A stretch of DNA of 64,000 nucleotides from CAWCUU01 sp963798855 (GTDB lineage Bacteria; Gemmatimonadota; Gemmatimonadetes; Longimicrobiales; RSA9): positions 1,116,001 through 1,180,000 of the forward strand of contig CAWCUU010000002.1 in NCBI GenBank assembly GCA_963798855.1, read 5' to 3'. The notes under the pieces are model-generated. The model did not search any database, was not told where the DNA came from, and saw only the letters and a list, made by a program, of their open reading frames with translations. Positions 35,576-43,602 of this stretch are shown in pieces (the first letter of the stretch is position 1; the number at the start of each line of letters is the position of its first letter). The translations under genes were made by a program, and so were the position numbers.

Positions 35576-38053
35576 CTAGCCGCCCTGCTCCGCCCTAGTG
35601 CTCCCTCCGCCGACCGTCCGTTCGAACAGCTCGAGGATGCGCCGGTACTCGTCGGTCCAGGAGGCGGGCTCGACGAAGCTGTGGTTCTCGACTGGATAGG
35701 GCGCGAGCGTCCACCCCGTCTTCTTCAGCTCGATTAGCCGCTGCGTCAGCCGCACGACGTCCTGGAACTCCACGTTGGTGTCCTGCATTCCGTGCGCGAT
35801 CAGCAGCGGGTCCTCCAGCCCTTCGGCGAAGTAGATGGGTGAGGACTGGCGGTAGGCGACGCTGTCCTCCTGGGGCAGGTTCAGGATGCGGCTCGTGTAC
35901 CAGTGGTTGTAGTGGGCCCAGTCGGTGACGGAGCGCAGCGCCGCGCCCGCGCCGAACCAGTCCGGCTGCGTGAACAGGGCCATGAGCGTGATGAAGCCGC
36001 CGTACGAGCCGCCGTAGATTCCCACGCGTTCGGGGCTGGCGACGCCTTCCTCGGCGACGAGGTACTTGACGCCGTCGACCTGGTCGGTGAGGTCCTTGGC
36101 GCCCATGTGGCGGTAGATCGCGGTCATCCAGTCGCGGCCGTAGCCGGCCGAGCCGCGGTAGTCGATGTCGAGGACGACGTAGCCGTGGGAGGCGAGCAGC
36201 TGGTTGAACATGTACTCGCGGTAATAGTCGGACCAGCCCATGTGCACGTTCTGCAGGTAGCCGGCGCCGTGCACGAAGATCACGCCGGCGCCGTTCGGCG
36301 TGGCGTGCAAGTCGGCCGGCCGGTAGATCCGGGCCGGGACTTCCACGCCGTCGCGGGCCGGAATGCGCACGATCTGCGGCACGATCCAGGGGAAGCTGCT
36401 CCACTCGGCGGTAGGCGATGAGGTGACCCGCCGCATCTCCGCTCCGGGCCTCGCCTGCGCGATGAAGAGCTCCGGCGGCTGGTTCGCGTACGAATAGACG
36501 TCCGCCAGTCGGCTGCCGTCGGGGGACGGCGTCGCCTGGTGCAGCCCGACCTTCTTGGTGAGACGGGTGCGGCTTCCGCCGCCGATGCTCATGCGGTAGA
36601 GATCGCGCTGGAAGGGCGAGACCTCGCTGCTGTGGAAGAAGAAGGCGCGGCGGTCGGGCGTCAGCGCGGCGTTCTCGACCTCCCACTCTCCGGAGGTCAG
36701 CTGCCGCAGCTTCGAGCCTTCGGCGCCGACACGGTACAGGTGGGACCAGCCATCCCGTTCGCTGATGAACCACACATCACCGTTGGGGAGCCAGCCGGCG
36801 CAGCTGTCCTGGAGCCATGGATCACAGGGGCCGCCGATCCAAGCGTCGTCGTGGTCATGGGCGATGGTGCGCATCTCGCCCGTGCGCGTGTCGAGCACGC
36901 GCAGCCACTGGTCCTTGTAGTCGTAGGAAACGGATCCGATCAGCCCCATCGTGCGGTCGTCGCTCCAGCCGAGGAACGCGACGGACGCGTAGCGAGGGCG
37001 GTGTCGCTTCGCGTCGGCTGCGCTGTCGGCGGGCGCCGCGGCGCTGCTGTCGGCGGCGGCCGTGTCCGGTCCGGCGACGCCGGCGCCGAGGTCGAGCCAT
37101 TTCACGTCGCCGGTCCCGAGGTCCACGAGGCCCATGCGGCCGTCGAATCCGGTGTCGTCGCCGACCTTCGGGCGGGACTTCAGTTCTTCGACGTAGCCGG
37201 TCTCGGTGACCCACTTCGGCACGAGTGTCCGCGTCTCGTCACCGGGCTTGCCGACGGTCACGAGCCCGAAGCGGCCGGTCGGCTCGACGGCGAGGTCGAA
37301 CACACGGACATCCTTGCCGAGATAGACCGGGTGCAGCTCCCGCTTCTCGCGCGCCTCCTCCTCCGCCTTCCGCTCCTTCTCCAGCTTCTCGCGGATGCGA
37401 ATCGTCTCGAAGAGCTCCGACTGCTGCTTCTTCAGGAAGGCCCGTTGCCCTTCCGGCTCCTCGTCCTCGGCCGGTTCGACCTCGCTGCGCAGATCAGTCA
37501 GCTGGTGCTCGGCGCCGCCCTCCAGCTCGAAAGAGAAGACGTTGTCATCCCGAACGAAGTAGACGCGGTCGCCCGAGCCGCCGAAGACGGGGTCCGTCTC
37601 GTTCGCCTTCGTATCCGTCAGGCGCCGCAGGCGCAGCGGGCGCGAATCGATGAGATAGATGTCGCCCCGGTGTGAGACGACGCGACGACGCAGATCTTCG
37701 GAGTCGTCGCCGCGCGCGATGAACACGCCGAGCGAGTCCGCCTGTGCATCCGTCAGGTGCTCGGGCTCGCCGCCCGCGGCGCGGACGCGGTAAAGCTCGG
37801 GCTCCTCGTACCACGGATGGCCGCCGGGCTTCCAGCGGAAGTAGATCCAGCTTCCATCGGGCGTCCAGCGGACGAGCTGCGGGGACTCTCCGACGAGCTC
37901 GGGACCGCGCATGATGTTCGCGACGGTCAGCGCGAAGCCGGTGGTGGTGTCCTGCGAGGCAGGTGGCTGGCCGGCGGCGCCCTGCTGGGCCGCGGCCGGT
38001 ACGGCGGTGGCGCAGAGCATCAGCGCGACGCAAAGCCGGTGATAACGGCGCAT
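35576..38053 (-). CDS. S9 family (DPP4/acyl-peptidase-like) serine peptidase, exported
   Basis: 825 residues from ATG 38053, where a signal peptide LCVALMLCATAVPAAAQQ begins; the upstream ATG 38098 is less likely. N-terminal beta-propeller repeats (QLVRWTPDGSWIYFRW, ETDPVFGGSGDRVYFVRDDN) interrupted by a charged EEEAREKRELH helix near residue 250. C-terminal alpha/beta hydrolase: Ser in VGIYGGSYGGFITLM, Asp in LLIAHGMQDTNVEFQD, His in YPVENHSFVEPAS. A periplasmic dipeptidyl or oligopeptidase. Follows pfkA by 48 bases on the same strand. Confidence 0.94.
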   Translation of the reverse strand: MRRYHRLCVALMLCATAVPAAAQQGAAGQPPASQDTTTGFALTVANIMRGPELVGESPQLVRWTPDGSWIYFRWKPGGHPWYEEPELYRVRAAGGEPEHLTDAQADSLGVFIARGDDSEDLRRRVVSHRGDIYLIDSRPLRLRRLTDTKANETDPVFGGSGDRVYFVRDDNVFSFELEGGAEHQLTDLRSEVEPAEDEEPEGQRAFLKKQQSELFETIRIREKLEKERKAEEEAREKRELHPVYLGKDVRVFDLAVEPTGRFGLVTVGKPGDETRTLVPKWVTETGYVEELKSRPKVGDDTGFDGRMGLVDLGTGDVKWLDLGAGVAGPDTAAADSSAAAPADSAADAKRHRPRYASVAFLGWSDDRTMGLIGSVSYDYKDQWLRVLDTRTGEMRTIAHDHDDAWIGGPCDPWLQDSCAGWLPNGDVWFISERDGWSHLYRVGAEGSKLRQLTSGEWEVENAALTPDRRAFFFHSSEVSPFQRDLYRMSIGGGSRTRLTKKVGLHQATPSPDGSRLADVYSYANQPPELFIAQARPGAEMRRVTSSPTAEWSSFPWIVPQIVRIPARDGVEVPARIYRPADLHATPNGAGVIFVHGAGYLQNVHMGWSDYYREYMFNQLLASHGYVVLDIDYRGSAGYGRDWMTAIYRHMGAKDLTDQVDGVKYLVAEEGVASPERVGIYGGSYGGFITLMALFTQPDWFGAGAALRSVTDWAHYNHWYTSRILNLPQEDSVAYRQSSPIYFAEGLEDPLLIAHGMQDTNVEFQDVVRLTQRLIELKKTGWTLAPYPVENHSFVEPASWTDEYRRILELFERTVGGGSTRAEQGG

Positions 38054-38101
38054 CGGGGTGAGCCTCCGGAGTTCGAGTTTCGAGCGACTCTCGCCCACTT
38101 G

Positions 38102-39196
38102 CTAGTCGCCGAAGGAGATACCCAGAGCCCGTGCGGTCAGGACGGTGTCCGAGTCCATCGGCACGCGCTTCAGATGAGAGATCGCATCCCGTAGCGGAAC
38201 GGCGTGGACTTCGGGTGGGTCGAGCGCGACCATGGTGCCGAACTTTCCCTCCTGCACGCAGCGCACTGCCGCCGCGCCGAAGCGGAGCGCGACGAGCCGG
38301 TCATAGGAGGTCGGCGAGCCGCCGCGCTGCAGGTGGCCGAGCACGATGGATCGGGTCTCGCGGCCAGTGCGCTCGCCGATCTCGTCGGCGAGATGGGTTG
38401 CGATGCCGCCGTAGCGAGCGGCGCGGCCGGGAGCGGCGGCTTCCTGCACGAAGAGGTGCCCTTCGGCATCGCGCGCGCCTTCGGCGGCGACCACGATCGC
38501 GAAGCGCCGGCCGCGGCGGTAGCGCTCCTCGACCTTCTCGCAGATGCTGGCGACGTTGAACGGCAGCTCGGGCAGGAGGATCACGTCGGCGCTTGCTGCG
38601 ACTCCGGAGTGCAGCGCGATCCAGCCGGTGTTGCGGCCCATCACTTCGACGACCATGACGCGCTCGTGGCTTTCGGCCGTCGAGACGAGCTTGTCGATCG
38701 CATCGGTTGCGGTCTGGACGGCGGTGTGGAAGCCGAACGTGACCTGGGTGGCCGCCAGATCGTTGTCGATGGTCTTCGGCACGCCGACGACGGGGAGCCC
38801 TTTCGCGGCGAGACGGCTCGCGATGTCGAGCGAGCCGTCGCCACCGATCGCAATGAGCGCGTCGAACTCCATGCGGTGGAACTCGGTGACCAGCTCGTCG
38901 GAGCGATCGATCACCTCCATCGTGCCGTCCGCATGGGTCACCGGCCAGAGGAAAGGGTTGCCGCGGTTCGTCGTGCCGAGGATCGTTCCGCCCAGATGCG
39001 TGATGCCGCGCACGGCCTCCTCATCGAGCCGGACGATCGCATCCTCGCCGAGCAGCCCGCCGTATCCCTTGCGGATCCCCCAGACTTCCCAGCCCTGGCG
39101 TGCCCCGGCGAGCACGACGGCACGGATGACGGCGTTCAGCCCCGGCGCGTCGCCGCCGCCGGTGTTCAGTGCGAGCTTTCGAATGGGTTGTGGCAT
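38102..39196 (-). CDS. pfkA: 6-phosphofructokinase (mixed-substrate/group III type)
   Basis: 364 residues. LNTGGGDAPGLNAVIRAVV binds the nucleotide, ALIAIGGDGSLDIA has the Gly of ATP-using enzymes, and VVGVPKTIDNDLAATQVTFGF carries Lys where classic allosteric PfkA has Gly (PGTIDND). That combination defines the mixed-substrate group, which includes ATP enzymes close to PPi-dependent ones. EVMGRNTGWIAL and LGHLQRGGSPTSYDR complete the active site. Phosphorylates fructose 6-phosphate in glycolysis. Lies 33 bases after the SelW-like gene, likely in one operon. Confidence 0.94.
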   Translation of the reverse strand: MPQPIRKLALNTGGGDAPGLNAVIRAVVLAGARQGWEVWGIRKGYGGLLGEDAIVRLDEEAVRGITHLGGTILGTTNRGNPFLWPVTHADGTMEVIDRSDELVTEFHRMEFDALIAIGGDGSLDIASRLAAKGLPVVGVPKTIDNDLAATQVTFGFHTAVQTATDAIDKLVSTAESHERVMVVEVMGRNTGWIALHSGVAASADVILLPELPFNVASICEKVEERYRRGRRFAIVVAAEGARDAEGHLFVQEAAAPGRAARYGGIATHLADEIGERTGRETRSIVLGHLQRGGSPTSYDRLVALRFGAAAVRCVQEGKFGTMVALDPPEVHAVPLRDAISHLKRVPMDSDTVLTARALGISFGD

Positions 39197-39229
39197 GGAC
39201 TCAGGAGCGGCTCCGGCCGGCGTGACAGA

Positions 39230-39463
39230 TCAGCCCAGCTCGTCGCGGATCTCGTCCCACGTCGGGTGCCGACCCGTGGCCTTCTTGGAATAGATGAGCT
39301 CGCCATCGACGACGACCTCGAACACGCCCCCGCTGGAGCGGATCAGCTCGACCTGGGCGTCGGGTAGGTGCTCCTTGATCTGCGCCTCCAGCCTGGAGGC
39401 CCGCGGCTCGTAATTTCAAACGCCGCAGTATTCGATCGTGATGTGGCGCGATGTCGCTGCCAT
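39230..39463 (-). CDS. SelW-like (Rdx family) selenoprotein with in-frame UGA
   Basis: 77 residues if the TGA at 39416-39418 is read as selenocysteine (Sec16). Sequence: ITIEYCGV-Sec-NYEPRASRL, then VELIRSSGGVFEVVVDGELI and YSKKATGRHPTWDEI. The CxxU in the beta1-loop-alpha1 position is the redox motif of SelW/SelT/SelH; bacterial homologues have CxxC or CxxU here, and everything after the UGA stays in frame with the family (GGVFEV.VDGELI.SKK). ATG 39463 follows GGAAGAGGAGAGG. Probably a thioredoxin-fold redox protein of unknown substrate. Standard gene callers would miss it or start it after the TGA. Confidence 0.85.
39384..39400 (-). promoter_or_regulatory. bSECIS hairpin for selenocysteine insertion
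   Basis: On the coding strand GCCTCCA-GGC-TGGAGGC forms a perfect 7-bp stem with a three-base loop. The loop starts with GG, 23 bases after the UGA, inside the usual 16-37 base window for bacterial SECIS elements and with the required G at the loop start. It lies within the coding region, as bacterial SECIS elements do. Confidence 0.75.
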
Positions 39464-39542
39464 CGCCTCTCCTCTTCCGGGGGTGCCGTTGTCCCGATAG
39501 CCTATCCCGGGCGCTCGCAGGGTGTCAACAGGGAGTGCGACA

Positions 39543-39735
39543 CGCCCGGAGCCGACGCAGGATGCGGTCCTCGCCCGCAACCCGAAGGGCGGCAGATCGC
39601 CTCCACGTTCGGGCCGGCGACGAAGTCTTTGTCGTGGAAACGGAGCAGGGCATCCTGATTACGCCCTAAGATCCCACCTTTGAGCGAGCGCTGCTCGCCT
39701 ACAAGCGGGCAGGATTACGGTCGAGACGGCCTCGG
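39543..39735 (+). pseudogene. Relic of an AbrB/MazE-type antitoxin gene
   Basis: DRLHVRAGDEVFVVETEQGILITP, then TAA at 39667-39669, then DPTFERALLAYKRAG in the same frame. Antitoxins of this type continue ITP-Y-DP-x-FE-x-A-x-x-AY, so the TAA replaces a Tyr codon. Upstream, a one-base shift at the GGG of 39586-39589 would add AVLARNPKAADRLHV, matching the usual N-terminal arm. No intact start or toxin partner is visible. The flanks, 39464-39542 and 39736-39855, hold nothing else recognisable. Confidence 0.6.
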
Positions 39736-39855
39736 ACCCGCGGCCTCTATCACCACCTTCACCACGGCTCGAGCGACTTTGCGCTTGACACCAGTCGAGT
39801 CATATCTACGCCAGCGCTCGGCCGCCGGCGGCGCCTTCGGCTGAGGCGCCATCCC

Positions 39856-40173
39856 TCAGCGCCTGCCCAACCGCCCGAGAGTGCCTTCGATGGAGCGCGT
39901 CAACTTCTCGACAGCCCCGTCGACGGCCTGCTCCAGAGTCGCCGCCCGATACGTCACCGAGATCGGTTGAAGACCGGCGAGACGGGCCTCCAGCAGGCAG
40001 CGCTTGTCCTCGGTGCCGAACTTCTTGTCGCTGTTCTCGTCGCTGAGGTGGACCTCCACCCGTGTGACCTGCGCGCTGAACCGATCCAGGGCGTCCCTCA
40101 ACACTGCTCCCACCTGTTGAGCCAACCGGTCATCACCCTCGATGCTGCTATCGGTGTTGATCTGAATCTGCAT
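39856..40173 (-). CDS. HPF/RaiA-like ribosome hibernation or ribosome-binding protein
   Basis: 105 residues from ATG 40173 with a strong AGGAGGA SD seven bases upstream. MQIQINTDSSIEGDDRLAQQV and the beta-strand VTRVEVHLSDENSDKKFG match the short HPF/sigma-54-modulation fold; the C-terminus VTYRAATLEQAVDGAVEKLTRSI is the second helix. Such proteins bind the decoding region of the 30S subunit in stationary phase. It lies 34 bases downstream of the baeRF gene on the same strand, and the two probably act together on idle ribosomes. Confidence 0.85.
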   Translation of the reverse strand: MQIQINTDSSIEGDDRLAQQVGAVLRDALDRFSAQVTRVEVHLSDENSDKKFGTEDKRCLLEARLAGLQPISVTYRAATLEQAVDGAVEKLTRSIEGTLGRLGRR

Positions 40174-40207
40174 AGGCCCGTCCTCCTGCGGTCATCGTAA
40201 CTGCGAT

Positions 40208-41362
40208 TCAGTACCGGTAGATCGCAGCTATTCCAGTCTTCGTCGGCATCCGTTCGGTGGGAACGATAACGACTTGTCCGCCCATCTTCAGAGCTAACGT
40301 CCCCAGGTCGTCGAGTACGTCATCAACCTCCGGGTGTGTCACGCTGTCCAACTCGACGTCGCCGGTCTCAGCATTGATCCGGCCGGGAATTTCGCGGCGG
40401 GCTTCGATCAGCAGTGTGGCGACCCGTCCGCCCACGACCGCCTTGGCGACATGGCTTAGCTCGTCGTCACCGAGCCCCTCTGACCTTGCGTTGCCGAACT
40501 GCTCGACCAGTGCGGCCAGGCGCGCCAGATAGCGAGGCTCCATAAGCTGCCAGGCGCGCAGGCGGAGCTCGTCGATCGACGACAGGGCGTCCGGGTGGAT
40601 GTCGATGCTTTCCTGTATCAGAAACGGATTGTGGCTGACATCGTGAAACATATGATGATGCTCCGGCAGCGCCGCCAGGACCAGCGGCAGGCCCGATGGC
40701 TGAGAGTGGTGCTCCAGGATCGCGCGGTCGACGGCGCGGAAGAAGCGCTTCGCGTCAATGTCCACCTCAGATTCGCGGCCGCCGTGGCCGTGATGCATGG
40801 GCGAGTGCCCGCCACCTACACCTCCGTATGAGGCGACGGTCTGGTGTGGCTCGGTCAATTCCTCTCCCAGCGCCTCGGTGATCGTTCGCGGGACACCCTG
40901 GGCCGGTTCGATCTCGTCCAAAGCATCACGGTTGCCCTCGAAGAGTTTGATCTCTCTTCGGTTCAAGCCGAGAACCTGATAGCGGTCGGCTGACTGAAGG
41001 ATGCGGATCAGGGGTTTGGTGTGGAAGCTATCCGCCACGATAGCCAATTCGGCGACGGGCCGCTGGAGCTTGTAAACGCGGAACATCCCCCTTGCCCTCA
41101 GCACTGCCAGGCCGTCGAGGGTGTGATTCCAGAAGTCGCGATCGCCAGCCAATGCCAGAAGCGGTTCCAGCAATGGCCGTATCTCGTCCTTCGGGAATTT
41201 TTGCAGGAGCGACTCCTCCAGCGTCCTCACAAGGTTCCCGAACCGTATCGGATCTTGCTGATTGTCTGGATGGCGCCAATGCGTCGGCTGATAGAGCGAA
41301 AGGCAAGGGGGATCACAATTGTCCAAGAGCCCCGCTCCGTAGTCCTTATCGAACGTGTTCAC
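40208..41362 (-). CDS. baeRF family (eRF1-like) protein, family 3 type
   Basis: 384 residues. N-terminal CLSLYQPTHWRHPDNQQDPIRFGNLVRTLEE and the block FWNHTLDGLAVLRARGMFRVYKL are typical of bacterial archaeo-eukaryotic release factor paralogues; HTKPLIRILQSADRYQVLGLNRREIKLFEG (described across two halves) is the middle domain, and a C-terminal L7Ae-like domain ends KMGGQVVIVPTERMPTKTGIAAIYRY. These proteins are predicted to act on stalled ribosomes. A His/Gly-rich loop (SPMHHGHGGRES) near residue 195 lies where eRF1 has its peptidyl-hydrolysis loop. Pairs with the HPF-like gene. Confidence 0.85.
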   Translation of the reverse strand: MNTFDKDYGAGLLDNCDPPCLSLYQPTHWRHPDNQQDPIRFGNLVRTLEESLLQKFPKDEIRPLLEPLLALAGDRDFWNHTLDGLAVLRARGMFRVYKLQRPVAELAIVADSFHTKPLIRILQSADRYQVLGLNRREIKLFEGNRDALDEIEPAQGVPRTITEALGEELTEPHQTVASYGGVGGGHSPMHHGHGGRESEVDIDAKRFFRAVDRAILEHHSQPSGLPLVLAALPEHHHMFHDVSHNPFLIQESIDIHPDALSSIDELRLRAWQLMEPRYLARLAALVEQFGNARSEGLGDDELSHVAKAVVGGRVATLLIEARREIPGRINAETGDVELDSVTHPEVDDVLDDLGTLALKMGGQVVIVPTERMPTKTGIAAIYRY

Positions 41363-41472
41363 CTTGTTTCCTCTCTGTTACGTAATACGTGTCATTCGAC
41401 TGCGTGCTCGACAACAACTGCCGCCCAACGCTTGATTAGGCCACACGAGCCAGAACCCATGAAAGGGCATTC

Positions 41473-42444
41473 TTAGCGCCCCTGATGGCGCCTGATTTGT
41501 TCGGGCGAAAGCTTCAGGAAGCGCGCGGCATTATTGTAGAAGATATCGCGCTTCTGCTGCTCTGTGAGAAAGTCAGCCGATTCGATTGCATCGATGGCGA
41601 GACCGATAGCATCCGGCCACACCATTTGATCGGAGCCGAACATGATCCGGTCTTCAAACCCCGCACGAATCAGCGCTTTCAGGTACGCGTAAAACTCCTC
41701 ACGCGGCTGGATCCAGTCGACCACGGCAATATCCAGGTACACTTGCGGATAGATTTGCAGGATCCCGATGGTTTCGGCGAGGAATGGGTGGCCCGCATGC
41801 ATCAGGTAAACACGGAGCTTTGGGTGCCGGTTCAGCATGCCCTCGAAGAGCATCGGGTCACCGAAAGCAACGCGGAAGTTCGGGGCGCCCAGCGGGGCGG
41901 GCAGCTGCGTGATACCGGGGAAGCTGAGCCCGGTATGGATGCCCACCGGGATGTCCAGTTTCTCGGCGAGATCCCAGTACGGCTCGAATGCCGAATCGGA
42001 GGGAGAAAGGCCCTCGTACTGCGCCAGCACTTCACCCATGGCTACGATCTTACCCGCTGAATACTGCGCACGAAGTGAGTCGACGTTCGAGCCGGGGCGT
42101 CCAAACGCGGCCGAGCCCCAGACGCGTTCTGGCGCAGCGGCGAGGAATCGTGCCACTTCTTCCCCGCAGTTGTCGGGACACACGGTACTTCCGCCCACAA
42201 TCCCGAGAACCACATTGTATTTCTGCATTTCAGCGAGCGTGCGCCGGACATGCTCCTCGACCGAGGTCGGTGGCGTCGCATGTGTGATCGGGTTGGGGCC
42301 GAAGCTCCGCAGTGCTTCCACTCCCAGAGCGTGGAGGTGAACGTCGATAATCGGAGCGCGGCTTGCCTGTTGTTGTGCTAACGCCAGTTGTGGCAGCCAA
42401 CCGAAAACAAAAGGGATCTGAAACAGAATCATCAGTCGACACAT
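41473..42444 (-). CDS. Amidohydrolase_2 family metal-dependent hydrolase, exported
   Basis: 323 residues. Signal peptide ILFQIPFVFGWLPQLALAQQ. TIM-barrel motifs: APIIDVHLHALG (HxH), VGIHTGLSFPG (His), RVYLMHAGHPFLAETI (His) and IMFGSDQMVWPDAI (catalytic Asp). Related to 2-amino-3-carboxymuconate decarboxylase-like hydrolases. Lower GC and more A/T-rich codons than most neighbours, suggesting recent acquisition. Precedes the baeRF gene by 110 bases on the same strand. Confidence 0.88.
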   Translation of the reverse strand: MCRLMILFQIPFVFGWLPQLALAQQQASRAPIIDVHLHALGVEALRSFGPNPITHATPPTSVEEHVRRTLAEMQKYNVVLGIVGGSTVCPDNCGEEVARFLAAAPERVWGSAAFGRPGSNVDSLRAQYSAGKIVAMGEVLAQYEGLSPSDSAFEPYWDLAEKLDIPVGIHTGLSFPGITQLPAPLGAPNFRVAFGDPMLFEGMLNRHPKLRVYLMHAGHPFLAETIGILQIYPQVYLDIAVVDWIQPREEFYAYLKALIRAGFEDRIMFGSDQMVWPDAIGLAIDAIESADFLTEQQKRDIFYNNAARFLKLSPEQIRRHQGR

Positions 42445-42462
42445 GCCAGCCTCCCATGGGCT

Positions 42463-42500
42463 CTAAGCAGTACAGAAGCGGCGGTCTGAAATGGACACAT
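42463..42500. mobile_element. Solitary relic of an IS21-type left end
   Basis: TAAGCAGTACAGAAGCGGCG, then GTCTGAAATGGACACA, closely matches the left end of the IS21 element at 63351-63387 (TAAGCTGGACAGAAGCGACG, then GTTTGAAAATGGACAC) with one gap and a handful of substitutions. No transposase remains beside it. It sits at the edge of the low-GC patch. Confidence 0.6.
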
Positions 42501-42564
42501 GCCAATGACATCCCTCTTCTTCAGCGGCCTGGTAGAGCCTTCGCGCCGCGTCAGCTTCACCTCT

Positions 42565-43377
42565 TCAACGCGCGCCGCCGGAGATCCCGGTGACGACGAG
42601 CGCGTGGGTCTCGAAGGCGACCGATCCGCGCGGCGTCACCCAACGCTCGAGCGCCATCTCCGCCTGCTCGAGAATGCTCGCGATCCGCTCCTCGTTCAGC
42701 ACCACACCCATCACCGGGAGCCAGCCCCTCAGATCGGCCTCGACCATGATGCGTACGCTCGGAAATTCCGCCGTGCTCGTACGTTCCGTCACCTGCAGGT
42801 CCTCGACGTCGCCCTCGGAGAACGACCTGGCGAGTGATCGCGCGTCGCCCAACGCGAACGGCAGGCGCAGCGCATCTCCGGCAACCGTGCCGGCCATCCG
42901 GTCGAGGAGCTCCACCTCGGCGGCGTAGGCGGGATTGTCGGCGAGCGCGCCCCAGACGGCGACCACGATCCGGCCACCCGGAGCGAGTACGCGCAGCATC
43001 TCGCGGATCGCCGCGGCGCGGTCGCGGAAGAACATCATGCCGAACTGGCTGACGACGGTGTCGAAGCTGCGGTCCGGGAATGGAAGCGACTCGGCCGTGC
43101 CCTGCCGCCAGTCCACGGCTGGGGCCAGCCGCCTCGCCACTTCGAGCATACCGGCATTCGGATCGACGCCCGCGATCCGGTTTTCGGAGCCCGCGATCGA
43201 TTTGATCCGTCGCGCGAGAACACCCGTTCCGCAGGCGACGTCGAGGACTCTCTGCTCCGGCTCGATCCGCGCGACTTCGGCCACGATCGGGGCCCAGCGA
43301 CCGAATAGGGCAGTCACGAGGAGCTCCTCGTACGCCGCGGCGGCATCGGTCTGCGTTCGAAGCTGCGGATCGGTCAT
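42565..43377 (-). CDS. Class I SAM-dependent methyltransferase (UbiE/COQ5-like)
   Basis: 270 residues. Motif I VLDVACGTGVLARRI (about residue 45), acidic motif IAGVDPNAGMLEVA, motif post-II SFDTVVSQFGMMFFRD and motif III LRVLAPGGRIVVAVWG define a Rossmann methyltransferase of the Methyltransf_11/25 type. The rest of the protein is a substrate cap ending VTGISGGAR. Substrate unknown. Divergent from the penicillin acylase gene across 225 bases (43378-43602) with no other feature seen. Confidence 0.9.
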   Translation of the reverse strand: MTDPQLRTQTDAAAAYEELLVTALFGRWAPIVAEVARIEPEQRVLDVACGTGVLARRIKSIAGSENRIAGVDPNAGMLEVARRLAPAVDWRQGTAESLPFPDRSFDTVVSQFGMMFFRDRAAAIREMLRVLAPGGRIVVAVWGALADNPAYAAEVELLDRMAGTVAGDALRLPFALGDARSLARSFSEGDVEDLQVTERTSTAEFPSVRIMVEADLRGWLPVMGVVLNEERIASILEQAEMALERWVTPRGSVAFETHALVVTGISGGAR

Positions 43378-43602
43378 GGCGGTGGGCTCCGGCTCGGGTG
43401 GAAGGGCAGCCGTCCGCTAGGAAGGATTCGCTCTCGTAGACCTCTCTGTCCAGGTCATCCAGACGAGTCTGGCTCGGATCCACGTACTCCCCGCGGCGAG
43501 CGCGACGCGAGGTGTGGATCCGCCGTGCTTCCATCGCACGCGCGCGAGTTCTACTCTACGCGGTTCCATGTATTCCGCACCCGCACACCCGGGAGTGAGC
43601 CC

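Noticed and set aside
36539..37675. Plus-strand ORF inside the S9 peptidase
   Set aside because: Antisense of a well-supported S9 peptidase with intact catalytic triad; no motif of its own.
39780..39810. TTGACA at 39785 as a promoter
   Set aside because: No -10 at 16-18 bases and no gene reads right from it.
41390..41472. GCCCAAC...GATTAGGCC as a fourth attC
   Set aside because: Second core lacks GTT and the arms do not pair; too weak to call.
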